Source: Corynebacterium phocae | GTDB taxonomy: Bacteria > Actinomycetota > Actinomycetes > Mycobacteriales > Mycobacteriaceae | Direction: 5' to 3' | Assembly (NCBI RefSeq): GCF_008693075.1 | Contig: NZ_VXKJ01000006.1 | Coordinates: forward strand, 1 to 64,000 | Length of the DNA: 64,000 bases | Part shown: positions 51,909 to 60,942 of the stretch, piece after piece | Numbering within the stretch: position 1 is the stretch's first letter | Layout: each line of letters starts with the position of its first letter | Notes under the pieces: generated by a model | The model's input: only the letters and a program-made list of their open reading frames with translations | Told to the model about the DNA's origin: nothing | The model's database searches: none | Translations under genes and position numbers: made by a program

Positions 51909-54896
51909 GTGGCAAAAGTGGCATCTGAAGCTAAACAGGGCAAAACCCTGGTGATCGTGGAGTCCGCAACCAAGGCTAAGAAAATTCAGCCGTATTTGGG
52001 CAGCGACTACATTGTTGAAGCGTCAGTGGGTCACATTCGTGACCTTCCTCGTGGTGCGGCTGATGTCCCGGCTAAGTTCAAGAAGGAGTCTTGGGCGCGC
52101 TTGGGTGTGAACCCGGAGGATGACTTCACGCCGCTTTATGTGGTGAGCCCGGACAAGAAGAAGAAGGTAGCTGATCTTAAAGCCAAGCTGAAGCAGTGTG
52201 ACCAGCTTTTCCTGGCAACTGACCCGGACCGTGAGGGTGAGGCTATTGCCTGGCACCTGCTGGAGGTGCTCAAGCCCAAGGTTCCGGTCCGCCGCATGGT
52301 GTTCAATGAGATTACCAAGGCCGCCATTTTGGAAGCCGCTGAAAATACCCGTGAGCTGGATGTTAACCTGATTGACGCCCAGGAAACCCGCCGTATTTTG
52401 GACCGCCTTTATGGCTATGAGGTCTCCCCGGTGCTGTGGAAGAAGGTTATGCCCCGCTTGTCCGCTGGCCGCGTGCAGTCTGTGGCTACCCGCGTGATTG
52501 TGGAGCGTGAGCGGGAGCGTATGGCTTTTGTTTCCGCTGAGTACTGGGATTTGCAGGCCACTGTGGACGCCGGTTCTTCTTATACACCCCGTTCTTTTGA
52601 TGCCCGCCTGGCCACCGTTGATGGCAAGCGCGTGGCCGCCGGCCGGGACTTCAACGACGCCGGTGAGCTTAAGGGCAAAAACGTCACGGTGGTGGGGGAA
52701 GCTGAGGCCAAGGCTTTGGCTGAGGGCCTGCAGGACTCCCAGATGTATGTGGCAAATGTGGAGCACAAGCCTTATACCCGCAAGCCGCAGCCACCTTTTA
52801 TGACTTCCACCTTGCAGCAAGAGGCCGGGCGGCGTTTGCACTTTACCTCTGAGCGCACCATGCGTATTGCGCAGCGTTTGTACGAAAACGGCCACATTAC
52901 CTATATGCGTACGGACTCCACGGCGCTGTCCAAGCAGGGGCTCGATGCCGCCCGTAGTGCAGCGACTAATAACTTCGGATCTGAGTACGTAGCCAGCTCC
53001 CCCCGTGTCTACGAACGCAAGGTCAAAAACTCCCAGGAAGCGCACGAGGCCATCCGTCCGGCGGGTGAATCTTTTGCCACCCCTGGCCAGCTTTCCGGCA
53101 GTCTGGACGCGGAGGAATTCAAGCTCTATGAGTTGATCTGGAAGCGTACGGTGGCCTCCCAGATGGCTGACGCGAAGGGCAATTCCGTTAAGGTCACGGT
53201 GGCGGGTACGGCCGTGACCGCTAATGGCACTCCGGAGGTGGAGTTTGCCGCCACCGGCCGCACGATTACCTTCCCGGGCTTTTTAAAGGCCATGGAAAAT
53301 GATGGCACGCCAAAGGATGAAAACCACCTTCCTAACGTCCAGGAGGGCGATGGCCTAAAGGCCACGGAGGTCACAGCAGACGGCCACGCTACTAACCCGC
53401 CTGCCCGCTATACGGAGGCCTCCTTGGTGAAGAAGATGGAGGAGCTGGGCATCGGCCGCCCTTCGACGTACGCGTCCATTATTAAGACCATCCAGGACCG
53501 TGGTTATGTGCTCTCCCGTGGCAACGCGTTGGTACCCAGTTGGGTGGCTTTTGCGGTGGTGGGCTTGTTGGAAAACAACTTTACCGAGCTGGTGGATTAC
53601 GACTTCACTTCCTCGATGGAAGATGAGCTAGACGCCATTGCCACCGGCAATGAGGACCGCACGCAGTGGCTCAACGCTTTCTACTTCGGTGATGAATCCG
53701 CGCGTGGGGACAAGGCAAACTCGATTGCCCGCCACGGCGGCTTGAAATCCCTCATTGACGTCAACTTGGAGGCTATTGATGCCCGCCAGGTCAACTCCAT
53801 CAGGCTTTACACGGATGACCAGGACCGGGATGTGTTTGTCCGCGTGGGCCGCTTTGGCCCGTACATTGAGCGCCAGGTGGGTGCCACCGCTGATGGTTCC
53901 CCGGAGTACCAGCGCGCTAACCTGTCTGAGACAATTACCCCGGATGAGCTGGGTAAACCCTTGGCGGAGAAGCTCTTTGCTACCCCGCAGGGCGGTCGTG
54001 AGCTGGGGGAGAACCCGGCTAATGGCCGTATGGTGGTGGCCAAGGATGGCCGCTTTGGCCCTTATGTCACGGAGGTTGTGCGCGAAGATGAGCGCGCCCG
54101 TGCGGAGTCTGAGGCGGAGGAAGTGGTGGCCAAAGAGCGCGCCGCGGAAGACGCTCAGCGCGCCGCTGAGGGCAAGCGGGCTAAGAATTGGGAGACTAAG
54201 ACCGCCGCTAAGCAGAAGGAAAAGCGGGTGGCGGAGTATATCGATGAATCGCTGCGCCCAAAGACGGCGTCTTTGTTTAGCTCCATGGAACCGGGCACGG
54301 TGACTCTTGAGGAAGCGCTGAAGTTACTGAGCCTGCCGCGTGAGGTGGGCACTGATGACGACGGCGCGGTAATCACCGCTCAAAATGGTCGTTACGGCCC
54401 GTACTTGAAGAAGGGTACGGATTCCCGCTCTTTGGCTAATGAGGATCAGATTTTCACCATCTCGCTTGATGAGGCCCGCCGTATCTACGCTGAGCCCAAG
54501 CGCCGTGGCCGTGCCGCTGCGCAGCCGCCGCTCAAGCAGCTGGGTGATAACGACGTCTCCGGCAAGCCGATGACCGTCAAGGACGGCCGTTTTGGCCCGT
54601 ATGTCACTGACGGCACCACGAACGCCTCGCTTCGCCGTGGTGATGATCCGGCTGCTCTTACCGATGCCCGCGCTAACGAGTTGCTCTCCGAGCGCCGCGC
54701 CAAGGAGGCCGCCGGCGGTAGCGCCCCGAAGAAGCGCGCGACGAAGAAGGCCACCAAGAAAGCGACCAAGAAGGCGACCAAGAAGGCCACCAAGAAGGCG
54801 ACCAAGAAAGCGACCAAGAAAGCGACCAAGAAGGCGACCAAGAAAGCGACCAAGAAGGCGACTAAGAAGGCGACGAAGAAGGCCACCGCCAAGTAG
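51909..54896 (+). CDS. topA: DNA topoisomerase I
   Basis: 995-aa type IA topoisomerase relaxing negative supercoils. Toprim start LVIVESATKAKKIQPYLG, DPDREGEAIAWHLLE, active-site Tyr in GHITYMRTDS, and the ARYTEASLVKKMEELGIGRPSTYASI signature. Actinobacterial-type C-terminus: repeated topoisomerase C-terminal domains (GPYIE, GPYVTE, GPYLKKG and GPYVTDG blocks) instead of Cys zinc fingers, then a very regular (KKAT)n tail. GTG start with AAAGGA. Ends at a hairpin terminator. Confidence 0.97.
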   Translation: MAKVASEAKQGKTLVIVESATKAKKIQPYLGSDYIVEASVGHIRDLPRGAADVPAKFKKESWARLGVNPEDDFTPLYVVSPDKKKKVADLKAKLKQCDQLFLATDPDREGEAIAWHLLEVLKPKVPVRRMVFNEITKAAILEAAENTRELDVNLIDAQETRRILDRLYGYEVSPVLWKKVMPRLSAGRVQSVATRVIVERERERMAFVSAEYWDLQATVDAGSSYTPRSFDARLATVDGKRVAAGRDFNDAGELKGKNVTVVGEAEAKALAEGLQDSQMYVANVEHKPYTRKPQPPFMTSTLQQEAGRRLHFTSERTMRIAQRLYENGHITYMRTDSTALSKQGLDAARSAATNNFGSEYVASSPRVYERKVKNSQEAHEAIRPAGESFATPGQLSGSLDAEEFKLYELIWKRTVASQMADAKGNSVKVTVAGTAVTANGTPEVEFAATGRTITFPGFLKAMENDGTPKDENHLPNVQEGDGLKATEVTADGHATNPPARYTEASLVKKMEELGIGRPSTYASIIKTIQDRGYVLSRGNALVPSWVAFAVVGLLENNFTELVDYDFTSSMEDELDAIATGNEDRTQWLNAFYFGDESARGDKANSIARHGGLKSLIDVNLEAIDARQVNSIRLYTDDQDRDVFVRVGRFGPYIERQVGATADGSPEYQRANLSETITPDELGKPLAEKLFATPQGGRELGENPANGRMVVAKDGRFGPYVTEVVREDERARAESEAEEVVAKERAAEDAQRAAEGKRAKNWETKTAAKQKEKRVAEYIDESLRPKTASLFSSMEPGTVTLEEALKLLSLPREVGTDDDGAVITAQNGRYGPYLKKGTDSRSLANEDQIFTISLDEARRIYAEPKRRGRAAAQPPLKQLGDNDVSGKPMTVKDGRFGPYVTDGTTNASLRRGDDPAALTDARANELLSERRAKEAAGGSAPKKRATKKATKKATKKATKKATKKATKKATKKATKKATKKATKKATKKATKKATAK
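54733..54890. repeat. 12-bp tandem repeats encoding the TopA KKAT tail
   Basis: About thirteen imperfect units of gcgaccaagaag. Synonymous drift between units indicates selection for the Lys-rich protein tail. A basic tail of this kind speeds DNA binding in mycobacterial TopA. Confidence 0.9.
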
Positions 54897-54904
54897 CCAA
54901 AAGG

Positions 54905-54933
54905 AAAAGGAGCGCGAACCCGCGCTCCTTTTT
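54905..54933 (+). terminator. Terminator after topA
   Basis: aaaaggagcgcg-aacc-cgcgctcctttttc: long perfect stem with a T run. Confidence 0.92.
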
Positions 54934-54970
54934 CTTGCACTTCAGGTCACCTGCAAAGTGCGCGGTGGCC

Positions 54971-56146
54971 TTAAGGCTGCGGTGTGCCGGTGCGGCCATA
55001 CGCCAGGCGCCTGTGCACCCACTCGAACGGTCCCGGCTTGCCGGCCACCTCTAGCGCCCACGCCAGTCCCAGGGAGGCCAGCCACACGCCAAAGGCGTAG
55101 GCTGCCATTCCAAAGGCGTCTAGGTCCAGGCCCAGGAAGAACCCGTAGGCCAGCACTGCGAACGCGAAGGATTGGAACAGGTAGCCGCTCATGGAGCGCT
55201 TGCCCAGCGCTGCCGGTACGGCCAACCAGATGGGCACCGCCGCGCCGGCCCACACGGCCTTTTGACGGCGGTTTAAAAGCAACGCCAGGCCGGCCAGGAT
55301 TCCGGGGCCGGTGAGCAAACCAAGTGATTGGTTAAGCGTGAGAGTCACGGCTTCCACGGTAGGCGGCAGGACATCTAGTGCTGCCAGCCCCCATGGGACG
55401 CCCACGCCCACGGCAACTACCGCGGCGATGGTGGCCCAGATACCCAGCTCGCGCCGGTGCTCATCCGGGTTGGCCAGCACGCCGCGCCTGGCCCACACAA
55501 AGCCGATGATCATCAAAGGCATGAGCTGGAATACAAACAGGGGCAGAGCTAGTAGCTGGAGTAGGAAAAATCCCCCGTTGTATAAGACAAGTATTCCGTA
55601 ATTTTGCGAGTCCACTCCCAGACCTTCAGCGGAGACAAGTTGGCTGGAGTCTTCGACAAGGCTTGAAAAGCTGGACAAAATGATCCCGCCTGTTGAACCG
55701 ATTGCTAGCCCGGTGTACGCAATCGCCAGCAAGGTGGAGTTTTTCAACATAAATAACAACCCGAAGGCCACGCCACATATCCCGTAGAGGAACATGATGT
55801 CACCGTGGAAGATGAATATGCAGTGTATAGCGCCAAACAGCGCCAGGAATGCATAGCGTTTCATTACAACTGTGCGGGCGCGCTGCGCTGGGTACTGGCG
55901 CTTCCACAGGCTCATCATTATGAGCCCGATGCCAAATCCCAGCAGCGTGGAGAACATAGGCAGGCCGCGCACGTGGGTGGTCACGGCGGTTGCTAGTACC
56001 GTCGCGTCATCAAGGCCGCTGTGCGCTCCGCCAAAGAAGTCTGCGCGCTCATCCACATCATCGGTAAACCAGGCGGTGGGGGCATTGGCCATGGCAATCC
56101 CCAGCAGCGCCAGGCCGCGGGCTACGTCAGGAACTAAAAGTCTCAT
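54971..56146 (-). CDS. DUF418-family membrane protein, copy 1
   Basis: 391-aa membrane protein with about eight to ten helices, starting MRLLVPDVARGLALLGIAMANA. The C-terminal DUF418 segment (KRSMSGYLFQSFAFAVLAYGFFLGL ... ALEVAGKPGPFEWVHRRLAYGRTG) is conserved. Domains and start match the neighbouring copy; function unknown. Between the two genes, 56147-56448 (302 bp) holds no convincing gene. Confidence 0.88.
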   Translation of the reverse strand: MRLLVPDVARGLALLGIAMANAPTAWFTDDVDERADFFGGAHSGLDDATVLATAVTTHVRGLPMFSTLLGFGIGLIMMSLWKRQYPAQRARTVVMKRYAFLALFGAIHCIFIFHGDIMFLYGICGVAFGLLFMLKNSTLLAIAYTGLAIGSTGGIILSSFSSLVEDSSQLVSAEGLGVDSQNYGILVLYNGGFFLLQLLALPLFVFQLMPLMIIGFVWARRGVLANPDEHRRELGIWATIAAVVAVGVGVPWGLAALDVLPPTVEAVTLTLNQSLGLLTGPGILAGLALLLNRRQKAVWAGAAVPIWLAVPAALGKRSMSGYLFQSFAFAVLAYGFFLGLDLDAFGMAAYAFGVWLASLGLAWALEVAGKPGPFEWVHRRLAYGRTGTPQP

Positions 56147-56448
56147 GCCCCGAAGATACCAGTAGCATTACAGGGGGCGTCCCTATCGTAATTTGATGTC
56201 CTGAAGACGGGTTTGAACGCGATCAGCAGACTTTCTACATTTGGATCTTGAGCGACACGTTAGGGTTTACATCTAGCGACAGGAAAGACGTTCCGGGGTT
56301 GGTCCGTGTGGGGCTGTTGGAGAAGTCTTCCACTGGGGCGTAGAAGCGCGGTACAAGCGCGCACCGCTAGTTGCTTAGGGCCGGCGCGGGATAACGCAGC
56401 GGGTCTTTCCGCATCTAGAAAGTGGCAGGTTTCGCGAGATTTTGGCCG

Positions 56449-57693
56449 TTACATTGGCTGTGGCGGGATTGCCTGGGAGGCATTGTTCTGCGTGGCCGGG
56501 GCATGGGGGTTGCTCGTAAGCTGTGGGGTCCCCGCTGGGCCGTAGGACAAGCGGCGGTGCAGGATTTCAAAGGGGCCGCGCCATCCGGCCATTTCCCATC
56601 CCCATGCCAGCGCCAGGGAGATGACCCAAATTGTGGTGGCCACCACGGCCATTCCAAAGGCGTCTAGGTCCAGCCCCAGCATGAACGGGTAGGCCACCAC
56701 GGCAAAGGCCAGCGATTGGAAGATGTAACCGCTCATGGAGCGTTTGCCCAAAGCTGCCGGGATACGCAGGGCTAGCGGCACCCGCGCACCCGCGTTCACC
56801 CGCTCCTGAGTCTTATGCAATATCAGGGTCAGGAAGGCCAAAATGGCGGGGCCGGTCAGGACTCCGGCGTAGAGGTTCAAGATTTCAAACGCTAAATAGA
56901 TGTTTTCCGGAAGTACTCCGATGGCACCAAGGCCCCACGGGATTCCCACCCCAAACGCGATAATCGCGCCAAGTACTAGCCAGGTGTAGAGCTCCCGGCG
57001 GTGTTCGGTGGGGTTGGTGAGGGTGCCCTGGCGTGCCCATACGAACCCAATGAGCATGACCGGCACAATATCCCAGGCCATTAGTGGCAGGACGAAAATC
57101 GCCAGAAGCGTGGCCAAAAAATTCTCCAACACAAGTCCACCGTAGGTGTCGGGGTGAGGCTCAATTAGGTCAAGCAAGCCGGATTGTGGGATTTCTTCGA
57201 GAGACCCGCCGGATAGGGCTGCCAAGAGGATTGACCCCACCACCGAGATGGTTAGGATGGCGTAGGCAAATCTTTTCAGAACTTTGTTGGAGACGGTAAG
57301 CAAGGCGGCAAAAAGCATCCCGCACATCCCGTAGTAGAACATGATGTCCCCGACAAAGATGAAGGTGCTGTGGAGGGCTCCGAGCACCGCCAGGAAACCG
57401 TAGCGCTTGAGTAGAACCTTTCGCGCCTGGGGCAGTGGAAAGCCCTTCTTCCACAGGCTCAAGGCAATGAGCCCAATGCCAAACCCTAGCAGCGTGGAGA
57501 ACATGGGTAGTCCGCGCATGTGGGTGGTCACTGCGGTGCCTATCACCGTGGCGTCATCGAGGGTGGTGGTGGCGCCGCCGAAGAAGTCGGCGCGCTCTGT
57601 CTTATCATCTATAAACCATACGGTCGGAGCATTTGCCAGCGCTATACCTAACAAAGCTAAACCGCGTGCAACGTCTGGAACCAATAGTCTCAT
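56449..57693 (-). CDS. DUF418-family membrane protein, copy 2
   Basis: 414-aa tandem paralogue: start MRLLVPDVARGLALLGIALANAPTVWF and the GKRSMSGYIFQSLAFAVVAYPFMLGLDLDAFGMA segment line up with copy 1. ATG 57693 is chosen by that alignment; the frame reaches 57822 but would cross the divergent intergenic sequence. The bases around both starts (catgcc(c/t)cgaagataccag) are nearly identical, so the duplication includes the upstream region. Ends with a longer Pro/Gln/Ala tail than copy 1. Confidence 0.86.
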   Translation of the reverse strand: MRLLVPDVARGLALLGIALANAPTVWFIDDKTERADFFGGATTTLDDATVIGTAVTTHMRGLPMFSTLLGFGIGLIALSLWKKGFPLPQARKVLLKRYGFLAVLGALHSTFIFVGDIMFYYGMCGMLFAALLTVSNKVLKRFAYAILTISVVGSILLAALSGGSLEEIPQSGLLDLIEPHPDTYGGLVLENFLATLLAIFVLPLMAWDIVPVMLIGFVWARQGTLTNPTEHRRELYTWLVLGAIIAFGVGIPWGLGAIGVLPENIYLAFEILNLYAGVLTGPAILAFLTLILHKTQERVNAGARVPLALRIPAALGKRSMSGYIFQSLAFAVVAYPFMLGLDLDAFGMAVVATTIWVISLALAWGWEMAGWRGPFEILHRRLSYGPAGTPQLTSNPHAPATQNNASQAIPPQPM

Positions 57694-57797
57694 GCCTCGA
57701 AGATACCAGCGCGGACCGCGCCTGGCAGCGTCCAGCGTGGGACCCCGGATCCGCTGCAGCTTCCAACGGGAGATTGCCGTGCAGTTACCCGCAGGTG

Positions 57798-58223
57798 TCA
57801 CTCCAGGATTGGAAATGCCCAAGATGAGAGAGAACGCGTCACTTGAGCAATTGTTTCTTTTTGGCTCGCTGTGGATTCAGCGATTTGAATGACCATGTTA
57901 ATTGCAGACTGATTCGAAGGAGGGCGGATTTCAATTTTCTGACAGCGAAGAAATGCCAGACTAAGTTCGTAGCCCGTACGTTTATTTCCATCGATGAAGG
58001 CATGTGCCTTAACGATTTTGTAGAGCAACGCAGCGGCTTACTCAAATACAGTGGGGTAGGCGAATTCTCCACCGAAACTTTGAAATACAGAGTTTAATGC
58101 GCTGCGAAGGCCTCCTTCATCGCGTAACGCATAGCCAGCGTATGGTTCCGGACGTTTAGAGCATCTTTTGTTGATCTCGATTGTTTTGGATACAAGATGC
58201 TCCAATTCATCTTTGGTCAACAT
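57798..58223 (-). pseudogene. Doc/Fic-type toxin gene interrupted by an in-frame stop
   Basis: One continuous frame of 142 codons, starting MLTKDELEHLVSKTIEIN and bearing the Doc signatures GLRSALNSVFQSFGGE and the Fic core HAFIDGNKRTG (His, Asp/Gly-Asn-Lys-Arg). Codon 62 (58040-58038) is TAA where the family has a codon such as Lys after PTxFE, just before AAALLYKI. A single A-to-T change explains it. The Fic motif after the stop is intact, so the inactivation is probably recent. Translationally coupled to the antitoxin gene (TGATG). A TTG at 58028 could allow a truncated product without the N-terminal half. Doc toxins phosphorylate EF-Tu; that activity is not expected here. Confidence 0.8.
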
Positions 58224-58789
58224 CAGATGTATGCCAGCCCACGAAGTATGTCGCGGTGCTGATCCTCTATTTCGTCGAGGTGCTCCTCAAGTTGGTCCAG
58301 AGATATCTTTGGAATATAAGTAGGAAGTTGAGGTGTAATTTCCGGGGAGTAAAGTCGCTGTGCAAATTCTTTGAAGATGTCAGCTAAGGATATGGGGTTT
58401 GAAGAGGCAGCATCAGGGGAAAGCTCACCGCGGGCCTTCCGCCACGCCAAGCCGTGACTAAGCTCAGACATTCCATCGGCCCCAAATGCTGGTTTATTCT
58501 GGTAAAATTCCTCCACCATTTTGATCACCCGACGTTCGTATTCGCTCAGATTGTCCGAGTTTCCGGCGTCGATCCGAGTTACCCGGTTTCCGGCCACTCT
58601 TCGGCAACGGCGCAGTTGGGGACTTACAGGGCCGTGCTTCCAAGCTTCCATTTCGTCGGGAAATAACGGCTGTCCAGTCCAAGCGGTGTGCCACCCTTGG
58701 GCGAAGAAGCACAGCTTGTGGAGTTCGATCTCCGTTAGATCGGGACGGAGTTTCAGTAGGTATTGAGAGACGTCAAATATGTTGGCCAT
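58223..58789 (-). CDS. Panacea/SocA-like antitoxin (DUF4065) protein
   Basis: 188-aa protein. N-terminal Panacea/GepA domain: LTEIELHKLCFFAQGWHTAWTGQPLFPDEMEAWKHGPVSP, then a longer helical C-terminus with an acidic end (LEEHLDEIEDQHRD). Panacea proteins act as antitoxins or proteolytic adaptors (SocA). It is directly upstream of, and overlaps (TGATG), the broken Doc gene, so the pair is a toxin-antitoxin unit. Composition is AT-richer than flanking genes. No clear Shine-Dalgarno was checked; ATG 58789 follows GGAGGCTGGCA. Confidence 0.8.
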   Translation of the reverse strand: MANIFDVSQYLLKLRPDLTEIELHKLCFFAQGWHTAWTGQPLFPDEMEAWKHGPVSPQLRRCRRVAGNRVTRIDAGNSDNLSEYERRVIKMVEEFYQNKPAFGADGMSELSHGLAWRKARGELSPDAASSNPISLADIFKEFAQRLYSPEITPQLPTYIPKISLDQLEEHLDEIEDQHRDILRGLAYI

Positions 58790-59037
58790 TGCCAGCCTCC
58801 TTATCGAGGTGGTAGCAAAAATTATCCAATAATTTTTGGGGTTTAAATCTAGACCCTAGCCAAGGTGTTGCAGATCTGCAAGGGTTGCTGGCATACGCAG
58901 CGTAGTCTGTTTGTCGAGTTGCCACGCTCCAGTCGTAGATCTGGGGATTGTTTTCGGAACCTGTTGGTCCCGCTTTTTGATGAAGGCATGTATCCAATTT
59001 TGCTGTCTGATAATTCCGCTTCGGTAGAGTCCCGTAG

Positions 59038-59235
59038 AGTGGTGCGGCGTTGCACACAAAGGAGTTTGCTGAGTGGTCCAGGAGTGCAGATGCAGTTAAA
59101 GCTGTTCTTGATGGGGCGACTGGACTAGGCCAAGTTACATTGGATTTATTATGCGATGAGACGCTATTGAAGAACGTGAAGGAGGATTTCGAAAGGGACG
59201 GAGAAAGTCTAAGGATTGCAGATTTAACTAATTAA
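59038..59235 (+). pseudogene. C-terminal fragment resembling an M20-family amidohydrolase
   Basis: Reads SGAALHTKEFAEWSRSADAV then KAVLDGATGLGQVTLDLLCDE, ending ERDGESLRIADLTN. The HT-EFA ... LDGA---A-TALDL pattern is like the end of M20/ACY1L2-type amidohydrolases. A stop (59035-59037) stands immediately before it in frame and no N-terminal part is present, so this is debris from a deleted gene. Assignment is from memory of the family pattern only. Confidence 0.4.
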
Positions 59236-59331
59236 TTTTCTTCGGACTTTCGTCTTGATCTATCTCTCTTCGTTGGTAGCATTTTCCTGATCTGGGGTTA
59301 GGTATAGGGCGGTCGGCTCAATGAGTTTTGT

Positions 59332-59363
59332 TGCCGCAACGCTTAAGACCCTACGTTGCGGCA
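59332..59363. terminator. Inverted repeat downstream of the cyclase gene
   Basis: Perfect 10-bp stem tgccgcaacg (59332-59341) / cgttgcggca (59354-59363), 12-base loop. Probable terminator for the cyclase on the minus strand (followed by acaaaac), or the end of the accessory patch. Confidence 0.65.
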
Positions 59364-59399
59364 TCAGTCCCTAGCCTGGGGTTGACTTACTTTCTGCTG

Positions 59400-60914
59400 C
59401 TAGGACCTATCAGCCAGCGTCGCGCGGATGGGCCGGGCCAGCCGGGTCATGCGGCGGCGGCCGCGCAGCTCGATGGATTTCATGTAGGTCCAGCGGGCCT
59501 GCTCGGCTTCGTTGGCGGTCTTAAGCGTGGCGGCGTTGGTGAGCACGCGGCCTGGGGTGTCCTTGGCCCATTCGGTCAGGCGGGCGGCCTCGTTGACGGC
59601 ATCGCCAATCACGGTGTATTCAAAGCGTTCCTTGCCGCCGATGTGCCCGGCCACCACGTGGCCCGCGCACACGCCTACGCCGGCTTGGAGTTCCAGGTCT
59701 TTGAGTTCCAGCCGTAGTTCGCGGGCGGCCTGGAGAGCCATGGAGGTGGAGTCGTAGACGTTGGAGGGGGCACCAAAGATGGCTAGGGCGGCGTCGCCCT
59801 GAAATTTGTTGATGATTCCGCGATTGCGGTGAACTACGTCCACTACTACTTCGAAGAATTTATTGAGTGCGTCTACTACTTCCTCAGCGGTGTGTTCGGT
59901 GGCGTAGGTGGTGGAGCCAATCACGTCAATGAAGATGACTGCCACGGTGCGGTATTCGCCGCCTAGTTGTGGGTGTTCGTCGAGCGCGCGTTGGGCTACT
60001 TCATTTCCCACGTAGCGGCCAAAGACTTCGCGTACGCGTTGGCGTTCCCGCAGTCCGCGCATCATTTCGTTGAAGCCGGATTGTAGAACGCCAAGTTCGG
60101 AGCCGTCGTAGATGTCAACTTCTACGGTGTTGTCTCCGCGGCGCACGCGCATGATGGCGTCTTTGAGCTCAATGATGGGGTCTACCACGGAGTGCATGGC
60201 GTAGTAGGTGCCGGCAAAGCCGGTGGCCAGGGCGGCTGCGGCCAGGGCTGCCACGTGTACGGAGATTCCGTCTTGTAGCCAGTTGGAGTGGCGGGCCCAG
60301 GTGAGCATGATGATTCCCACCAGTGGCAGCCCGGAGGTCATTACCCAGGCGGTGAGTAGGCGGAATTTGATAGGCGGCTCTAGGGTGGAGTCTTCGAAGC
60401 GCCGGGCCAGTGCGGTGGCGGCAATGGGGCGTACGAGGTTTTCCGCCTGTAGGTAGGTCAGTAGCACGATGACCATGCCGGCCAGGGTGGTGCTTACTGT
60501 CATCACCACGGCCAGGCGCAGGGAGGAATTTAGCGCCATGACGGCGGCGGTGATGATGCCGATGCCCCACACCAGGGCCGTTATCACCGCCTGATAGGCG
60601 GGGATTCGCAGCACTAGGCCGCGGATCATGTTGGGATCATAGTTTTCGGGGTGGCGTTGCCAGTCCAGTACTGGCCGGAATAGGGTGATGGTTGCCAGCA
60701 TGCCTACAGCGATGGCAAAGAGAAGGTACACGATGCCGATGACCCCGAGGTGCGGTGTGTTCCTGGCAAATTCATCGACTTCAGTCATGGGGAGGAAACG
60801 GACGAAGGTCATGATGGCTACTGCGCCTAGCAGGTTTCCGCCTAATACCAGGGCGGCATAAACGGGCCAGTTGGTGTGCATCAGCCACGAGGCCGCGCGC
60901 AGTAGTCTTCTCAT
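59400..60914 (-). CDS. cyaB: Membrane class III adenylate cyclase with HAMP domain
   Basis: 504-aa protein: six N-terminal helices, a HAMP linker (VVDPIIELKDAIMRVRRGDNTVEVD), then the cyclase domain starting VAVIFIDVIGSTTYATEH (first metal Asp), FQGDAALAIFGAPSNVYD (second metal Asp) and VCAGHVVAGHIGGKERFEYTVIGDAVNEAARL. Same type as C. glutamicum CyaB and mycobacterial Rv3645. It should make the cAMP read by GlxR at 30169-30852. A TAGAGT -10 stands 8 bases before the ATG, suggesting a leaderless mRNA; it overlaps the divergent holB promoter. Confidence 0.93.
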   Translation of the reverse strand: MRRLLRAASWLMHTNWPVYAALVLGGNLLGAVAIMTFVRFLPMTEVDEFARNTPHLGVIGIVYLLFAIAVGMLATITLFRPVLDWQRHPENYDPNMIRGLVLRIPAYQAVITALVWGIGIITAAVMALNSSLRLAVVMTVSTTLAGMVIVLLTYLQAENLVRPIAATALARRFEDSTLEPPIKFRLLTAWVMTSGLPLVGIIMLTWARHSNWLQDGISVHVAALAAAALATGFAGTYYAMHSVVDPIIELKDAIMRVRRGDNTVEVDIYDGSELGVLQSGFNEMMRGLRERQRVREVFGRYVGNEVAQRALDEHPQLGGEYRTVAVIFIDVIGSTTYATEHTAEEVVDALNKFFEVVVDVVHRNRGIINKFQGDAALAIFGAPSNVYDSTSMALQAARELRLELKDLELQAGVGVCAGHVVAGHIGGKERFEYTVIGDAVNEAARLTEWAKDTPGRVLTNAATLKTANEAEQARWTYMKSIELRGRRRMTRLARPIRATLADRS

Positions 60915-60942
60915 ACTTTAATACTCTACTAGGCTGGGGAGG

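Larger units (their letters stand above)
58790..59399. other. AT-richer, gene-poor accessory stretch
   Basis: 610 bp upstream of the antitoxin with no intact gene. It contains a possible gene fragment on the minus strand (58856-59059; includes QQNWIHAFIKKRDQQ and ends RMPATLADLQHLG) that I cannot assign, and the plus-strand M20-like fragment listed separately. The rest (59236-59331) shows nothing. The base composition differs visibly from both sides. Confidence 0.5.

Noticed and set aside
58865-59128. Plus-strand 87-codon ORF upstream of the M20-like fragment
   Set aside because: Cys/Arg-rich frame overlapping better candidates on both strands; no family resemblance.
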